The position numbers and the translations under genes are program-made. A model generated the notes under the pieces. It was given only the letters and a program-made list of their open reading frames with translations. It had not been told where the DNA came from and did no database searches. A stretch of DNA of 64,000 nucleotides from Thauera sp. (lineage in GTDB: Bacteria; Pseudomonadota; Gammaproteobacteria; Burkholderiales; Rhodocyclaceae). This document shows, one piece after another, positions 24,879 through 34,360 of this stretch; position 1 is the stretch's first letter, and each line of letters opens with the position of its first letter. The stretch spans positions 1-64,000 of the forward strand of contig JAFLDS010000012.1 in the NCBI GenBank assembly GCA_017302295.1, written 5' to 3'.

Positions 24879-25988
24879 GTGGATACACTTACTCATGCCC
24901 TTTCCGGCGCGCTGGTCGGGCGCCTCCTGGCGCGTCGCGGCGCAAGCCCGAAGCCATCTCCTTCGTCCGGCACGAACGCGTCGCCCACATCCGCGCCGCC
25001 GGTGTGGCAGGCGGTGGTCGCCGGTGCGGCCGCCGCGACCTTTCCCGATCTCGACTTCGTGCTCGGCTGGGTCTCGGAGCTCGCCTACCTGCGCGGCCAT
25101 CGCGGCGTCACCCATTCCATCCTGCTGCTGCCGCTCTGGGCGCTGCTGATTTCCTGGGCGCTGGCGCGATTCTTCCGCCGCGGTGGCCGGCCGGGGGCGG
25201 ACTGGCGGGCGTTCTACCTCGTCGTGTGCAGTGCCATCCTGATCCACATCGCCGGCGACCTGATCACCCAGTTCGGCACCATGATCCTGGCGCCGTTCTC
25301 CGAGCGGCGCTTCGGCATCGGCACCACCTTCATCATCGACCTGGTGTTCACCGGCATCATCGTCGCCGGTCTGGTGGCGAGCGCGGTATGGCGGCGCAGC
25401 CGGGCGTCGGCGGCGGTAGCGCTGGTGATGCTGGCGGGCTGGGTCGGCGTGGGCTGGATGGGGCGCATGGAGGCGATCGAGGCGGCGCGCGCCTACGCGA
25501 CCGCAAACCACATCCCGGCGGTGCTGGTGGATGCCGCGCCGCGTCCGGCCTCGCCCTTCAACTGGACGGCGATCGTGTTCGATGGCGAGCGCTACCACTT
25601 TGCGCACATCAACACCCGCCGCGCCGAGCCGCTGGTGGCCGGGCCGGACGACGGCTTCATCCGCCGCTTCTCGTCGCATTACCTGCCGGTGGCGCAGGCG
25701 CAGTGGGAGGTGCGCGAGCGCTTCGGCCGCGACGGTGCGCGGTTGCTGGCGCAGACGGTCTGGAATGCCGAGGACTTCGCTTTTTACCGCTGGTTCGCGA
25801 TGTTCCCGGTGCTGGACCATGCCGAGCGCGGCGCCAGCGGTAGCGTGTGCGCCAACTTCGTCGATCTGCGCTTCCTGACGCCGGGCCGCGACGAGGTTCC
25901 GTTCCGCTACGGGCTGTGCGGTGGAGACGGTGCCTGGCGCCTGTTCGAGCGCATGGGCGACGGGCGGCGCTGGGTCGTCACCGACTAG
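24879..25988 (+). CDS. DUF457 (YdjM-like) membrane metal-dependent hydrolase
   Basis: A 369-residue inner-membrane protein of the DUF457/YdjM family. The start is GTG, giving the family N terminus MDTLTHALSGALVGRLLA. Conserved His/Asp motifs include FPDLDFVLGW, HRGVTHSILLLPLWALLI, and HIAGDLITQFGTMILAPFSE. Four membrane segments fill residues about 45-190, followed by a soluble C-terminal domain of about 170 residues. The conserved His and Asp residues suggest a metal-dependent phosphatase or hydrolase acting at the membrane; the substrate is not established. The gene begins 39 bases after the Fe-S protein gene. Confidence 0.85.
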   Translation: MDTLTHALSGALVGRLLARRGASPKPSPSSGTNASPTSAPPVWQAVVAGAAAATFPDLDFVLGWVSELAYLRGHRGVTHSILLLPLWALLISWALARFFRRGGRPGADWRAFYLVVCSAILIHIAGDLITQFGTMILAPFSERRFGIGTTFIIDLVFTGIIVAGLVASAVWRRSRASAAVALVMLAGWVGVGWMGRMEAIEAARAYATANHIPAVLVDAAPRPASPFNWTAIVFDGERYHFAHINTRRAEPLVAGPDDGFIRRFSSHYLPVAQAQWEVRERFGRDGARLLAQTVWNAEDFAFYRWFAMFPVLDHAERGASGSVCANFVDLRFLTPGRDEVPFRYGLCGGDGAWRLFERMGDGRRWVVTD

Positions 25989-26043
25989 CGAGCGCGTCGC
26001 ATCGAGCGAACGCACCCCGTCTTTCCATTTTCTAGAGTTTCCG

Positions 26044-26598
26044 ATGTCCGCCGATCAAGCGCCGCCTGCCTCGTCCTCAACTCCCCCCGCCCGAAAGCGC
26101 AAGCGCCTCTGGCTGCGCGAGCTGGCCATCCTGGTGATCGCGCTGCTGGCGATCCAGTGGTGGCAGAGCTGGAATGTGCCGGCCGGGTCCGCCCCGGCCT
26201 TCGAGGCCATGTCTGCTGACGGCAGCGGCGGCAGCCTGGCCGCGTTTCGCGCTGCGCACCCCGGGCAGCCGGTGGTGGTGTATTTCTGGGCCGACTGGTG
26301 TTCGATCTGCAAGGCGCAGCAGGGCGTCGTCGAAGCCCTGCGCGCCGATGCGCCGGTGCTGACGGTGGCGATGCAGTCCGGCGACGCCGCGGCGGTGGCA
26401 AAGGTGCTGCGTGAGCGCGAACTCGCATGGCCCACGCTCGTCGATCCCGACGGCGCGATCACCGTCTCCTACGGCCTGCGCGGTGTGCCGGCGATGGTGG
26501 TGATCGGCGAGGACGGACGCATCCGCTCGTCGTCGATCGGCTATACGACCGAACTCGGCATGCGCCTGCGGCTGTGGTGGACGCGCTGGGCGGGTTGA
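26044..26598 (+). CDS. Membrane-anchored thioredoxin-fold protein (TlpA/redoxin type)
   Basis: A 184-residue protein with a short cytoplasmic N terminus, one membrane anchor (LAILVIALLAIQWWQSW, about residues 24-40) and a periplasmic thioredoxin domain. The redox motif is WADWCSICKAQQ (CSIC) and the cis-Pro loop is GLRGVPAMVVI. The CSIC dipeptide differs from the CGPC of thioredoxin and suggests a thiol-disulfide role such as those of ScsD or TlpA in cell-envelope protein maturation. The ATG at 26044 was chosen because upstream in-frame Met codons fall inside the preceding gene. It follows the DUF457 gene by 55 bases. Confidence 0.88.
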   Translation: MSADQAPPASSSTPPARKRKRLWLRELAILVIALLAIQWWQSWNVPAGSAPAFEAMSADGSGGSLAAFRAAHPGQPVVVYFWADWCSICKAQQGVVEALRADAPVLTVAMQSGDAAAVAKVLRERELAWPTLVDPDGAITVSYGLRGVPAMVVIGEDGRIRSSSIGYTTELGMRLRLWWTRWAG

Positions 26599-26693
26599 GG
26601 TGATCTTCGCCCGCGGGTTCGACATCCGGCGCCGTGGCTGCGAGACTGCAGTCCGTTAGCGAACATGCGCCGGCTGCGGCGCAAGGACTGGCC

Positions 26694-28334
26694 ATGACCT
26701 GCCCCGACGCCTCTCCCGATGCTTCTTCCGCAACGCCCGACGCGGTTGGCGACGGCGCCATCGAGCGCCATCGTCGGCTGATAAGCGCGCTGCAACGCGC
26801 GGAGGCCTTTGCGCACCCTGCCGGCGACATCGGCTGCATCGAGACGCACATTTCCTCGGTGCTGCTGACAGGCGACGAGGTCTACAAGCTGAAGAAGCCG
26901 CTCGACCTCGGTTTCCTGAATTTCAGCACGCTGGAGAGGCGCCACGCCGCCTGCGAGGAGGAACTGCGGCTGAACCGGCGCACTGCACCCGAGTTGTATC
27001 TGGGCGTGGTTCCAGTGACCGGCAGCATCGAGGCCCCGCGCATCGGCGGCGAGGGTGGAGCGATCGACTACGCGGTGCACATGCGCCGCTTCCCGCAGGA
27101 CGCGTTGCTGGGCGAGGTGCTGCAACGCGGACAGCTCGAAGCCGGCGTGCTCGACCGCCTCGCCCGGCATGTTGCCGATTTCCACGCCGCAGCCGCGGTC
27201 GCCGCGGCGGGCGGGGGCTGCGGCGACGCGCAGGCGGTGCACGCGCCGGTGCGGCAGAACTTCGCGCAGCTGCGCGAATTCAGCGACGACGCCGAACTGC
27301 TCGCCCAGGCCGAGCGCGCCGAGCGCTGGAGCGAGGCGCAGTTTGCCCAACTGGCGCCGGTGTTCGAGCGCCGGCTGGCCGAAGGCCGGGTGCGCGAATG
27401 CCATGGCGACCTGCACCTGGGCAACCTGATCCTGCTCGACGGCGAGCCGCGGCTGTTCGATGCCATCGAGTTCAACCCCGCGCTGCGCTGGATCGACGTC
27501 GCCGCCGACGTCGCCTTCCTCGTCATGGACCTGCAGCAGCGCGGTCGCCCCGATCTGGCGGCGTGCTTCCTGAATGCCTGGCTCGAGCGCACTGGCGACT
27601 ACGACAGCCTGCGGGTGATGCGCTACTACATCGCCTACCGCGCCATGGTGCGCGCCAAGATCGCGGCGATCCGCCTCGGCCAGCTCGACGGCGCGGCGCG
27701 CGCTGCCTGCCTGGCCGAGTGCCGCGGCTACGTTGCGCTGGCGGTCGCGCAGACGGCGCCGCCGCAGCCTTTTCTGGCGATCGCGAGCGGCGTGTCGGGT
27801 TCGGGCAAGACCAGCCAGTCGCAGGGCCTCATCGAGGCGCGTGGCGTCATCCGCGTGCGCGCCGACGTCGAGCGCAAGCGCCTGTTCGGGCTGGCGCCGG
27901 AGGCGTCCAGCGCTGCGGTGGAGGGCGGTATCTACACCGCCGAGGCCAGCCGGCGCACCTACGCGCGCCTGGCCGAGATCGCCGCCGGCGCTATCATGGC
28001 CGGCTGGCCGGTGCTGGCGGATGCGACCTTCCTGCGCCGCAGCCAGCGCGCCGCCTTTGCCGAACTCGCGCGGCGCCTGCAGGTTCCCTTCGTGATCCTC
28101 GCCTTCGATGCGCCGGAGGCGACGCTGCGCGCGCGAGTGGCGGCGCGCGCAGCGCAGGGCGGCGACGCCTCGGAGGCCGATGTGGCGGTGCTCGAGATGC
28201 AGCTTGCGCAGCGCGAAGCGCTCGCCAGCGATGAGAAGACGGTTGCGGTGACGCTCGACACCACGGCGGCGCCGTATTGGTCGTCGCGGCTGCGCGAGCT
28301 GGATGCGCTACTTACAACTCATTACCCGGCATAG
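26694..28334 (+). CDS. Two-domain kinase: aminoglycoside phosphotransferase-like plus P-loop kinase
   Basis: A 546-residue protein with two putative phosphotransfer domains. Residues about 20-350 are APH/choline-kinase-like: VYKLKKPLDLGFLNFSTLE is the nucleotide-binding Lys region, and CHGDLHLGNLILLDGEPRLF followed by IEFNPALRWIDVAADVAFL carries the catalytic Asp and metal Asp. Residues about 365-546 are a zeta-toxin/gluconate-kinase-like P-loop NTPase with Walker A ASGVSGSGKTSQ and a LADATFLRRSQR segment. The fused architecture is common in proteobacteria but has no proven substrate. AAGGA precedes the ATG at 26694; the GTG at 26634 is a weaker alternative. Confidence 0.85.
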   Translation: MTCPDASPDASSATPDAVGDGAIERHRRLISALQRAEAFAHPAGDIGCIETHISSVLLTGDEVYKLKKPLDLGFLNFSTLERRHAACEEELRLNRRTAPELYLGVVPVTGSIEAPRIGGEGGAIDYAVHMRRFPQDALLGEVLQRGQLEAGVLDRLARHVADFHAAAAVAAAGGGCGDAQAVHAPVRQNFAQLREFSDDAELLAQAERAERWSEAQFAQLAPVFERRLAEGRVRECHGDLHLGNLILLDGEPRLFDAIEFNPALRWIDVAADVAFLVMDLQQRGRPDLAACFLNAWLERTGDYDSLRVMRYYIAYRAMVRAKIAAIRLGQLDGAARAACLAECRGYVALAVAQTAPPQPFLAIASGVSGSGKTSQSQGLIEARGVIRVRADVERKRLFGLAPEASSAAVEGGIYTAEASRRTYARLAEIAAGAIMAGWPVLADATFLRRSQRAAFAELARRLQVPFVILAFDAPEATLRARVAARAAQGGDASEADVAVLEMQLAQREALASDEKTVAVTLDTTAAPYWSSRLRELDALLTTHYPA

Positions 28335-28434
28335 CGCGAGCGTGGCCTATCTTTGTGGCGCGAAGGCGGTTTGCGACAATGTGGTCATTCGCCGAAGCAT
28401 TTTTCCAAGTTTTCCCGATCCGAGGGCAGCGACG

Positions 28435-29148
28435 ATGAAACCCGTAACTCCGAAGTGGCGCATGTGGGCGATTGCGCTCGCTGCTGCAGGCGCGTTGAGC
28501 GGCTGTGTCGTCGCGCCGGTGGATCCGTACTATGACGACGAGGTGTACATCTCGCGGCCGGCGCCGCGCGTCGAGTATCGCGGCTACCCGCCGGCAACGG
28601 ACTACCTCTGGATCGACGGCTACTGGGACCGCGCCGGGCGCGGCTACGATTGGGTGCCGGGCTATTGGGCGCCGCCGCACGAGCGCTGGCGCCTGCAACA
28701 GCGCATCGAGCGTGAGCGCGCCTGGGAGCGTGAGCGTGAACGGGCGATCGCCCGTCAGCGCGAGCGTGCGCGCGAAGAGCAGCGTCGGGAAGATCGCCAG
28801 GAGACGCGTGAGCGCGAACGGGAGCGCGAGCTGGCGCGAGAACGCGAACGTGCGCGTGAGCGTGAACTGGCCCGCGAGCGCGAGCGTGACCGCGAGGCCC
28901 AGCAGCGCCAGGATCGCGAACGGCAGCGCGAAGTCTCGCGGGATCGTGAGCGACTCGAACAGCAGCGCGAACGGGAGCGCGAGGCAGCAGCGCGGGAGCG
29001 TGAGCAGCAACGCCGCGCCGAATGGCAGCGCGCCCGCGAACGCTCACGCGATCAAGGGGACTCGGGCGACGACTCGTCCAGGTCGCGCCTGCGCGAACGT
29101 TCCGAGGTGTTCGAACAATTGCGCCATCAGCAACAGATGCAGTACTGA
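28435..29148 (+). CDS. YXWGXW-repeat lipoprotein with long Arg/Glu single helix
   Basis: A 237-residue predicted outer-membrane lipoprotein. The signal peptide ends in a lipobox ALSGC with Cys24. Residues 25-80 are rich in Tyr, Trp and Pro and contain WIDGYW and WVPGYW, as in YXWGXW-repeat proteins. From about residue 83 to 215 the chain is almost only Arg, Glu, Gln and Ala, with repeated RERERE-type blocks, predicted to form one long charged helix without a coiled-coil partner. The coding strand is correspondingly a degenerate CGTGAGCGCGAA repeat. The function is unknown; a role spanning the periplasm or binding peptidoglycan or nucleic acid is conceivable. Confidence 0.75.
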   Translation: MKPVTPKWRMWAIALAAAGALSGCVVAPVDPYYDDEVYISRPAPRVEYRGYPPATDYLWIDGYWDRAGRGYDWVPGYWAPPHERWRLQQRIERERAWERERERAIARQRERAREEQRREDRQETRERERERELARERERARERELARERERDREAQQRQDRERQREVSRDRERLEQQREREREAAAREREQQRRAEWQRARERSRDQGDSGDDSSRSRLRERSEVFEQLRHQQQMQY

Positions 29149-29195
29149 CGGCGGCGGCGGCGCGGAATGCGCCGCCGCCCGCATTCGCAGCTGCG

Positions 29196-29813
29196 TCAGG
29201 AAGGTTGCTTCAGCACGCCGCGCACCGTTTCGCGAAAGCCGCGGATCACCGCGTCGCGGTCCATGCCCGGATTGCGGATGCCGCGGATCATGAGGCCTTC
29301 GAACAGGGCGGCGATCACTTCCGTCATGCCGGCGATCGTCGCCTCGTCGTCGGCATGACCGTCGGCCTGGCGGACCGCCCTCAGCGTGTCGGCCAGGCTG
29401 CCGCGGCAGACCTCGTCGGCGCGGCGCACGATGTCGCCGACGTGCGGATTGCGCGCGGCCTCTGCGGCGATTTCCAGCTTCAGCCCCGCTTCCGCCGGTT
29501 CGAGATTCTTGCGTACGCCCTCGGCGACATGTTCGATCATCGCGTCGCGGATGTTCCCCGTGGCACGCAGTTCGGCGGTCAGCGTCACCAGGTATTCCAG
29601 ATCGCGCTCGACGATCGCGGCGATGATCGCTTCCTTGTTGTCGAAATAGTGGTAAATGTGGCCGGCGCTCATGCCGGCGGCCTTGGAAATCTGCGCGATG
29701 CTGGCGCCGTGGAAACCGTGGTTGCGGAAACAGTTGGCGGCGGCGCACAGGATCTGCTCGCGGCGGGCCAGCGCGCGCTGCTGCTCGGATGAGGAACGGG
29801 GTTCTGCGGACAT
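29196..29813 (-). CDS. TetR family repressor of the RND efflux operon
   Basis: A 205-residue TetR-type regulator. The helix-turn-helix is REQILCAAANCFRNHGFHGA then IAQISKAAGMSAGHIYHYF; the C-terminal ligand domain is of the AcrR/BetI kind (IAALFEGLMIRGIRNPGMD). It is divergent from an RND efflux operon, and the shared region contains a clear double operator at 29880-29913. By analogy with AcrR, TtgR and MexR-like circuits it should repress the pump and itself until a toxic ligand binds. ATG at 29813 chosen; a GTG two codons upstream is also possible. Confidence 0.92.
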   Translation of the reverse strand: MSAEPRSSSEQQRALARREQILCAAANCFRNHGFHGASIAQISKAAGMSAGHIYHYFDNKEAIIAAIVERDLEYLVTLTAELRATGNIRDAMIEHVAEGVRKNLEPAEAGLKLEIAAEAARNPHVGDIVRRADEVCRGSLADTLRAVRQADGHADDEATIAGMTEVIAALFEGLMIRGIRNPGMDRDAVIRGFRETVRGVLKQPS

Positions 29814-29879
29814 CGGCACCAGGGGCTGCGGTTGTTGAGAATGTGTCTTGATGATCTTGCAACTGGGAAAAGGCTAAAA

Positions 29880-29913
29880 TAGAATGATCGTTCGAACTAG
29901 AATAATCATTCTA
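29880..29913. promoter_or_regulatory. Double palindromic operator for the TetR repressor
   Basis: Two copies of a 13-base site, AGAATGATCGTTC (29881-29893) and AGAATAATCATTC (29899-29911), match at 11 of 13 positions and are offset by 18 bases. Each is itself near-palindromic, and together they give 9-base inverted arms TAGAATGAT/ATCATTCTA. The region is AT-rich relative to its surroundings and lies between the divergent tetR and efflux genes. This is the expected layout for two TetR dimers. Confidence 0.7.
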
Positions 29914-29981
29914 TCCTGGGTTCTGAGTCGTTTTGCCACGAGCGAGCGGTCTGCCCCGGTGTTGCCTGAGAGAGCCGAACC

Positions 29982-31190
29982 ATGCCGATCTCCCGTATTT
30001 TTCCGCCCAAGTCGCTGGGCCTCATGCTTGTCAGTGCGATCGTCCTCGCCGCCTGTGGCAAGGGCAGCCAGCCCGGCGGCCAGCCTGCAGGCGGTCCGCC
30101 GGCGGCGCCGGCGGTCAGCGTTGTCGCGGTGCAGACCGAGTCGGTGCCGCTCGTCGCCGAGCTGCCCGGACGCACCGCGCCCTATCTGATCGCCGAACTG
30201 CGGCCGCAGGTGACCGGCATCGTCAAGCAGCGCCAGTTCGTCGAGGGCGGCGAGGTGAAGGCCGGCCAGTCGCTGTACCAGATCGATCCGGCCACCTATC
30301 AGGCCGCGTTCGACAGCGCGAAGGCCAGCCTGGCGCGCGCCGAGGCGAACGCCTATTCGGCGCGGCTGAAGGCCCAGCGCTACGCCGACCTGGTGAAGAT
30401 CGAGGCCGTGAGCAAACAGCAGAACGACGACGCTGTCGCCGCGCTGAAGCAAGCCGAGGCCGACGTCGCCGCCGCGCGCGCGGCCACCGACAAGGCGCGC
30501 ATCGACCTCGACTTCACCCGCGTCGTGTCGCCGATCTCCGGGCGTATCGGCCGTTCGACCGTCACCCCGGGCGCGCTGGTCACCGCCAACCAGGCGACGG
30601 CGCTCGCCACCGTGCAGCAGCTCGACCCCATCTATGTGGACGTGACCCAGTCCAGCGCCGACATGCTGCGCCTGAAGCGGCAGGTCGAGGCGGGCAAGCT
30701 GCAGCGCAACGGTGGCGCATCGGTGCCGGTGCGGCTGGTCATGGAAGATGGCTCGATCTACGGCGCCGAGGGCAAGCTGGCCTTCTCAGAAGTCTCGGTC
30801 GACCAGGGCACCGGCAGCGTCACGCTGCGCGCGGTCTTCCCCAACACGAAGGGCGAGCTGCTGCCCGGCATGTATGTGCGCGCACGGCTGGCGCAGGGCG
30901 TCAAGAGCGATGCGATCCTGGTGCCGCATGCGGCGCTGAGCCGCGATCCGCGCGGCAATGCGCTGGTGATGGTGGTCAATGCCGAAAACAAGGTCGAGGC
31001 GCGGCCGGTGAAGGCGGAGCAGTCGCTGGGCGACAAGTGGGTGGTGACCGAAGGCCTGGCTGCCGGCGAGCGCATCATCGTCGAAGGCCTGCAGCGGGCG
31101 CGCCCGGGCGCGCAGGTGCAGGCGCAGGAAGCGGGCGCGACATCGGCTGCCGCGCCGGCCGGCGCGCCTGCCGCCGCCGCGGCGAAGTGA
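29982..31190 (+). CDS. RND efflux periplasmic adaptor (AcrA/MexA type)
   Basis: A 402-residue membrane fusion lipoprotein (lipobox VLAAC, Cys26). It has the standard adaptor parts: barrel-sandwich entry GRTAPYLIAELRPQVTGIVK, an alpha hairpin (about 95-165), the exit SPISGRIGRSTVTPGALVTA, a beta barrel with VRLVMEDGSIYGAEGKLAF, and a membrane-proximal end. The C terminus is an Ala-rich tail. It links the inner-membrane pump to the outer-membrane channel. It is the first gene of a three-gene operon; the pump follows 11 bases later. A TetR operator lies about 70 bases upstream of the ATG. Confidence 0.95.
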   Translation: MPISRIFPPKSLGLMLVSAIVLAACGKGSQPGGQPAGGPPAAPAVSVVAVQTESVPLVAELPGRTAPYLIAELRPQVTGIVKQRQFVEGGEVKAGQSLYQIDPATYQAAFDSAKASLARAEANAYSARLKAQRYADLVKIEAVSKQQNDDAVAALKQAEADVAAARAATDKARIDLDFTRVVSPISGRIGRSTVTPGALVTANQATALATVQQLDPIYVDVTQSSADMLRLKRQVEAGKLQRNGGASVPVRLVMEDGSIYGAEGKLAFSEVSVDQGTGSVTLRAVFPNTKGELLPGMYVRARLAQGVKSDAILVPHAALSRDPRGNALVMVVNAENKVEARPVKAEQSLGDKWVVTEGLAAGERIIVEGLQRARPGAQVQAQEAGATSAAAPAGAPAAAAAK

Positions 31191-31201
31191 GGTAGCCCGC
31201 C

Positions 31202-34200
31202 ATGGCCCGTTTCTTCATCGACCGACCCATCTTCGCCTGGGTCATCGCCATCGTCATCATGCTGTTCGGCTCGCTGTCGATCCTCAAGCTGCCGGTGTCG
31301 CAATATCCGTCGATCGCTCCGCCAGCGGTCGTCATCAACGCCAAATACCCCGGCGCCTCGGCGAAGGCGGTGGAGGACTCCGTCACCCAGATCATCGAGC
31401 AGAAGATGACCGGGCTCGACGGCCTGCTGTACATGAACGCGTCCAGCGACGCCTTCGGCAACGCCTCGGTGACGCTGACCTTCGACGCCGGCACCAACCC
31501 CGACATCGCCCAGGTGCAGGTCCAGAACAAGCTGCAGACGGCGCTGCCGCTGATGCCGCAGGCGGTGCAGCAGCAGGGTGTGCAGGTGGCGAAGTCGTCA
31601 CGCAACTTCCTCATGGTGATCGGCTTCGTGTCGGAAGACGGCACGCAGACGCAGACCGACCTGTCCGACTTCCTCGTGTCCGTCGTGCAGGATCCCTTGT
31701 CGCGCGTCAGCGGCGTCGGCGAGGTCCAGGTATTCGGCGCGCAGTATGCGATCCGGGTGTGGATGGATCCGGCGCGGCTGACCAACTTCCGCCTCACGCC
31801 GGCTGACGTGAAGGCCGCCCTGGTGGCGCAGAACACGCAGGTGTCCGCGGGCCAGCTAGGCGGCACACCGGCCCTGCCGGGGCAAGGTTTTTCCGCCACG
31901 ATCACCGCGCAGAGCCGTTTGCAGACCGTCGAGGAGTTCGAGCAGATCTTGCTGCGCACTTCGGCGCAGGGCGGTGAGGTGCGCCTGAAGGATGTCGCGC
32001 GCATCGAGATCGGTGCCGAGAACTACGGCACCATCGCGCGCTTCAATGGCCAGCCCGCGGCGGGCGTGGGTGTCAAGCTCGCTTCGGGCGCGAATGCGCT
32101 CGCCACCGCGAATGCGGTACGCGCCAAGATTGCCGAGATGGAGCGCTACTTCCCTGCGGGCGTGAAGGCGGTGGTGCCCTACGACACCACGCCCTTCGTC
32201 AAGATCTCCATCCAGGAAGTGGTGGTGACGCTGATCGAAGCCGTCATCCTCGTCTTCCTGGTGATGTACCTGTTCCTGCAGAACTTCCGCGCCACGCTGA
32301 TCCCGACGATCGCGGTGCCGGTGGTGCTGCTCGGTACCTTCGGCGTGATGGCGGCGTTCGGTTTCTCGATCAATACGCTGACCATGTTCGGCATCGTGCT
32401 CGCCATCGGCCTGTTGGTGGACGACGCGATCGTCGTCGTCGAGAACGTCGAGCGCGTGATGACCGAGGAGGGCCTGCCGCCCAAGGAGGCGACCAAACGC
32501 TCGATGGATCAGATCACCGGCGCGCTGATCGGCATCGGCCTGGTGCTGTCGGCGGTGTTCGTGCCGATGGCCTTCTTCGGCGGCTCGACCGGCGTCATCT
32601 ACCGCCAGTTCTCGATCACCATCGTCGCGGCCATGGCGCTGTCGGTGCTGGTGGCCATCGTGTTCACGCCGGCGTTGTGCGCGACCATGCTGAAGCCGGT
32701 GGAGAAGGGCCACGAGCATGGCGAAGGGGGCCTGTTCAGCGGCTTCTTCCACTGGTTCAACCTCAAGTTCGCGCGCGGCACGCAGCGCTACGAATCGGGA
32801 GTCGGCGGCATCCTGCAACGCGGCAAGCGCTTCCTCGCGATCTATCTTGCGATCGTCGTGGTGCTGGGCCTGCTGTTCGTGCGCATGCCGACCTCCTTCC
32901 TGCCCGAGGAAGACCAGGGCGTGATGTTCAACCAGATCATGCTGCCGGCCGGTGCGACACAGGAACGCACGGTGGAAGTGCTGAAGAAGGTCGAGAAGCA
33001 CTTCCTCGAGAACGAGAAGGACACGGTGCGCGCGGTGTTCACCGTGGCCGGCTTCAGCTTCGGCGGCAGTGGCCAGAACATGGGCATCGGCTTCGTCAAC
33101 CTGAAGCACTGGGACGAGCGCAAGGGCCCGGGCATGGATGTGAAGGCGGTCGCCGGGCGCGCGATGGGCGCGTTCTCGCAGATCAAGGAGGCGATGGTGT
33201 TCGCCTTCGTGCCGCCGGCGGTGATCGAGCTCGGCACCTCGAACGGCTTCAACGTGCAGCTGCAGGATCGCGCCGGCATCGGCCACAAGGCGCTGATCGA
33301 CGCCCGCAACCAGTTCCTCGGCATGGCCGCGCAGGACAAGCGCCTGGTGGGCGTGCGCCCGAACGGCCAGGACGACACGCCGGAATACCAGCTCGACATC
33401 GACCATGCCAAGGCCGGCGCGCTCGGCGTCACCGTGGCGGACATCAACGACGCGCTGAGTACCGCCTGGGGCGGCGTGTATGTGAATGACTTCCTCGACC
33501 GTGGCCGCATCAAGAAGGTGTACCTGCAGGCCGACGCCGCCGCGCGCATGACGCCGGAGGACCTCGGCAAGTGGTACGTGCGCAACAAGGCGGGCGAGAT
33601 GGTGCCGTTCTCCGCCTTCACCAGCGCGAAGTGGGTCTACGGCTCGCCGCGGCTGGAGCGCTACAACGGCCAGTCTTCGGTCGAGCTCCTCGGCCAGGCC
33701 GCGCCCGGGCTGTCGTCGGGCGAGGCGATGAAGGCGGTCGAGGAGATCATCGCCAAGCTGCCGCCGGGCGTGGGCTACGAATGGACCGGCACCTCGTTCG
33801 AGGAACGCCGCTCCGGCGCGCAGGCGCCCGCGCTGTACGCGCTGTCGATGCTGGTGGTGTTCCTGTGCCTGGCGGCGCTGTACGAGAGCTGGTCGGTGCC
33901 GTTCGCGGTGATGCTGGTGGTGCCGCTCGGCGTGCTCGGCGCGCTGCTGGCGGCGACCGGGCGCGGGCTGTCGAACGACGTGTATTTCCAGGTCGGCCTG
34001 CTCGCCACCATCGGCCTGTCGGCGAAGAACGCGATCCTGATCGTCGAGTTCGCCAAGGCGCAGATGGAGCAGGAGGGCAAGGAGCTGGTCGCGGCCACCA
34101 TGGAGGCGGTACGCATGCGTTTGCGGCCCATCCTGATGACCTCGCTTGCCTTTGGTCTGGGCGTGCTGCCGCTGGCGATCGCCACCGGCGCCGGCTCCGG

Positions 34201-34360
34201 CAGCCAGAACGCGATCGGTACCGGCGTGCTGGGCGGCACCATCGGCGCCACCGTGCTGGGCATCTTCTTCGTGCCGCTGTTCTATGTCGCCATCAAGCGC
34301 ATCTTCAAGAACAAGCCTGCGGATGCGGCAATCGCAGAAACCGCCCAGGAGCTCAAGTGA
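31202..34360 (+). CDS. RND multidrug efflux pump, HAE1 family (AcrB/MexB type)
   Basis: A 1052-residue inner-membrane proton-driven exporter, the normal length for HAE1 pumps. The N terminus [20 protein letters not shown] is typical. The proton-relay Asp pair is in [19 protein letters not shown]; the second repeat has [20 protein letters not shown] with the relay Lys. Twelve membrane segments and two large periplasmic loops can be followed. The substrate range cannot be read from the sequence, but the match to AcrB suggests hydrophobic drugs, solvents or bile-like compounds. Its stop overlaps the start of the outer-membrane gene by one base (TGATG). Confidence 0.96.
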   Translation: MARFFIDRPIFAWVIAIVIMLFGSLSILKLPVSQYPSIAPPAVVINAKYPGASAKAVEDSVTQIIEQKMTGLDGLLYMNASSDAFGNASVTLTFDAGTNPDIAQVQVQNKLQTALPLMPQAVQQQGVQVAKSSRNFLMVIGFVSEDGTQTQTDLSDFLVSVVQDPLSRVSGVGEVQVFGAQYAIRVWMDPARLTNFRLTPADVKAALVAQNTQVSAGQLGGTPALPGQGFSATITAQSRLQTVEEFEQILLRTSAQGGEVRLKDVARIEIGAENYGTIARFNGQPAAGVGVKLASGANALATANAVRAKIAEMERYFPAGVKAVVPYDTTPFVKISIQEVVVTLIEAVILVFLVMYLFLQNFRATLIPTIAVPVVLLGTFGVMAAFGFSINTLTMFGIVLAIGLLVDDAIVVVENVERVMTEEGLPPKEATKRSMDQITGALIGIGLVLSAVFVPMAFFGGSTGVIYRQFSITIVAAMALSVLVAIVFTPALCATMLKPVEKGHEHGEGGLFSGFFHWFNLKFARGTQRYESGVGGILQRGKRFLAIYLAIVVVLGLLFVRMPTSFLPEEDQGVMFNQIMLPAGATQERTVEVLKKVEKHFLENEKDTVRAVFTVAGFSFGGSGQNMGIGFVNLKHWDERKGPGMDVKAVAGRAMGAFSQIKEAMVFAFVPPAVIELGTSNGFNVQLQDRAGIGHKALIDARNQFLGMAAQDKRLVGVRPNGQDDTPEYQLDIDHAKAGALGVTVADINDALSTAWGGVYVNDFLDRGRIKKVYLQADAAARMTPEDLGKWYVRNKAGEMVPFSAFTSAKWVYGSPRLERYNGQSSVELLGQAAPGLSSGEAMKAVEEIIAKLPPGVGYEWTGTSFEERRSGAQAPALYALSMLVVFLCLAALYESWSVPFAVMLVVPLGVLGALLAATGRGLSNDVYFQVGLLATIGLSAKNAILIVEFAKAQMEQEGKELVAATMEAVRMRLRPILMTSLAFGLGVLPLAIATGAGSGSQNAIGTGVLGGTIGATVLGIFFVPLFYVAIKRIFKNKPADAAIAETAQELK

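Noticed and set aside
28700-29050. A possible tandem repeat or CRISPR-like array
   Set aside because: The periodicity comes from Arg/Glu codons within one reading frame; there are no conserved repeats with unique spacers.
31856-33406. A 516-codon minus-strand His/Asp-rich frame inside the RND pump gene
   Set aside because: It is the antisense of a conserved transporter gene; the His/Asp richness follows from its codons.
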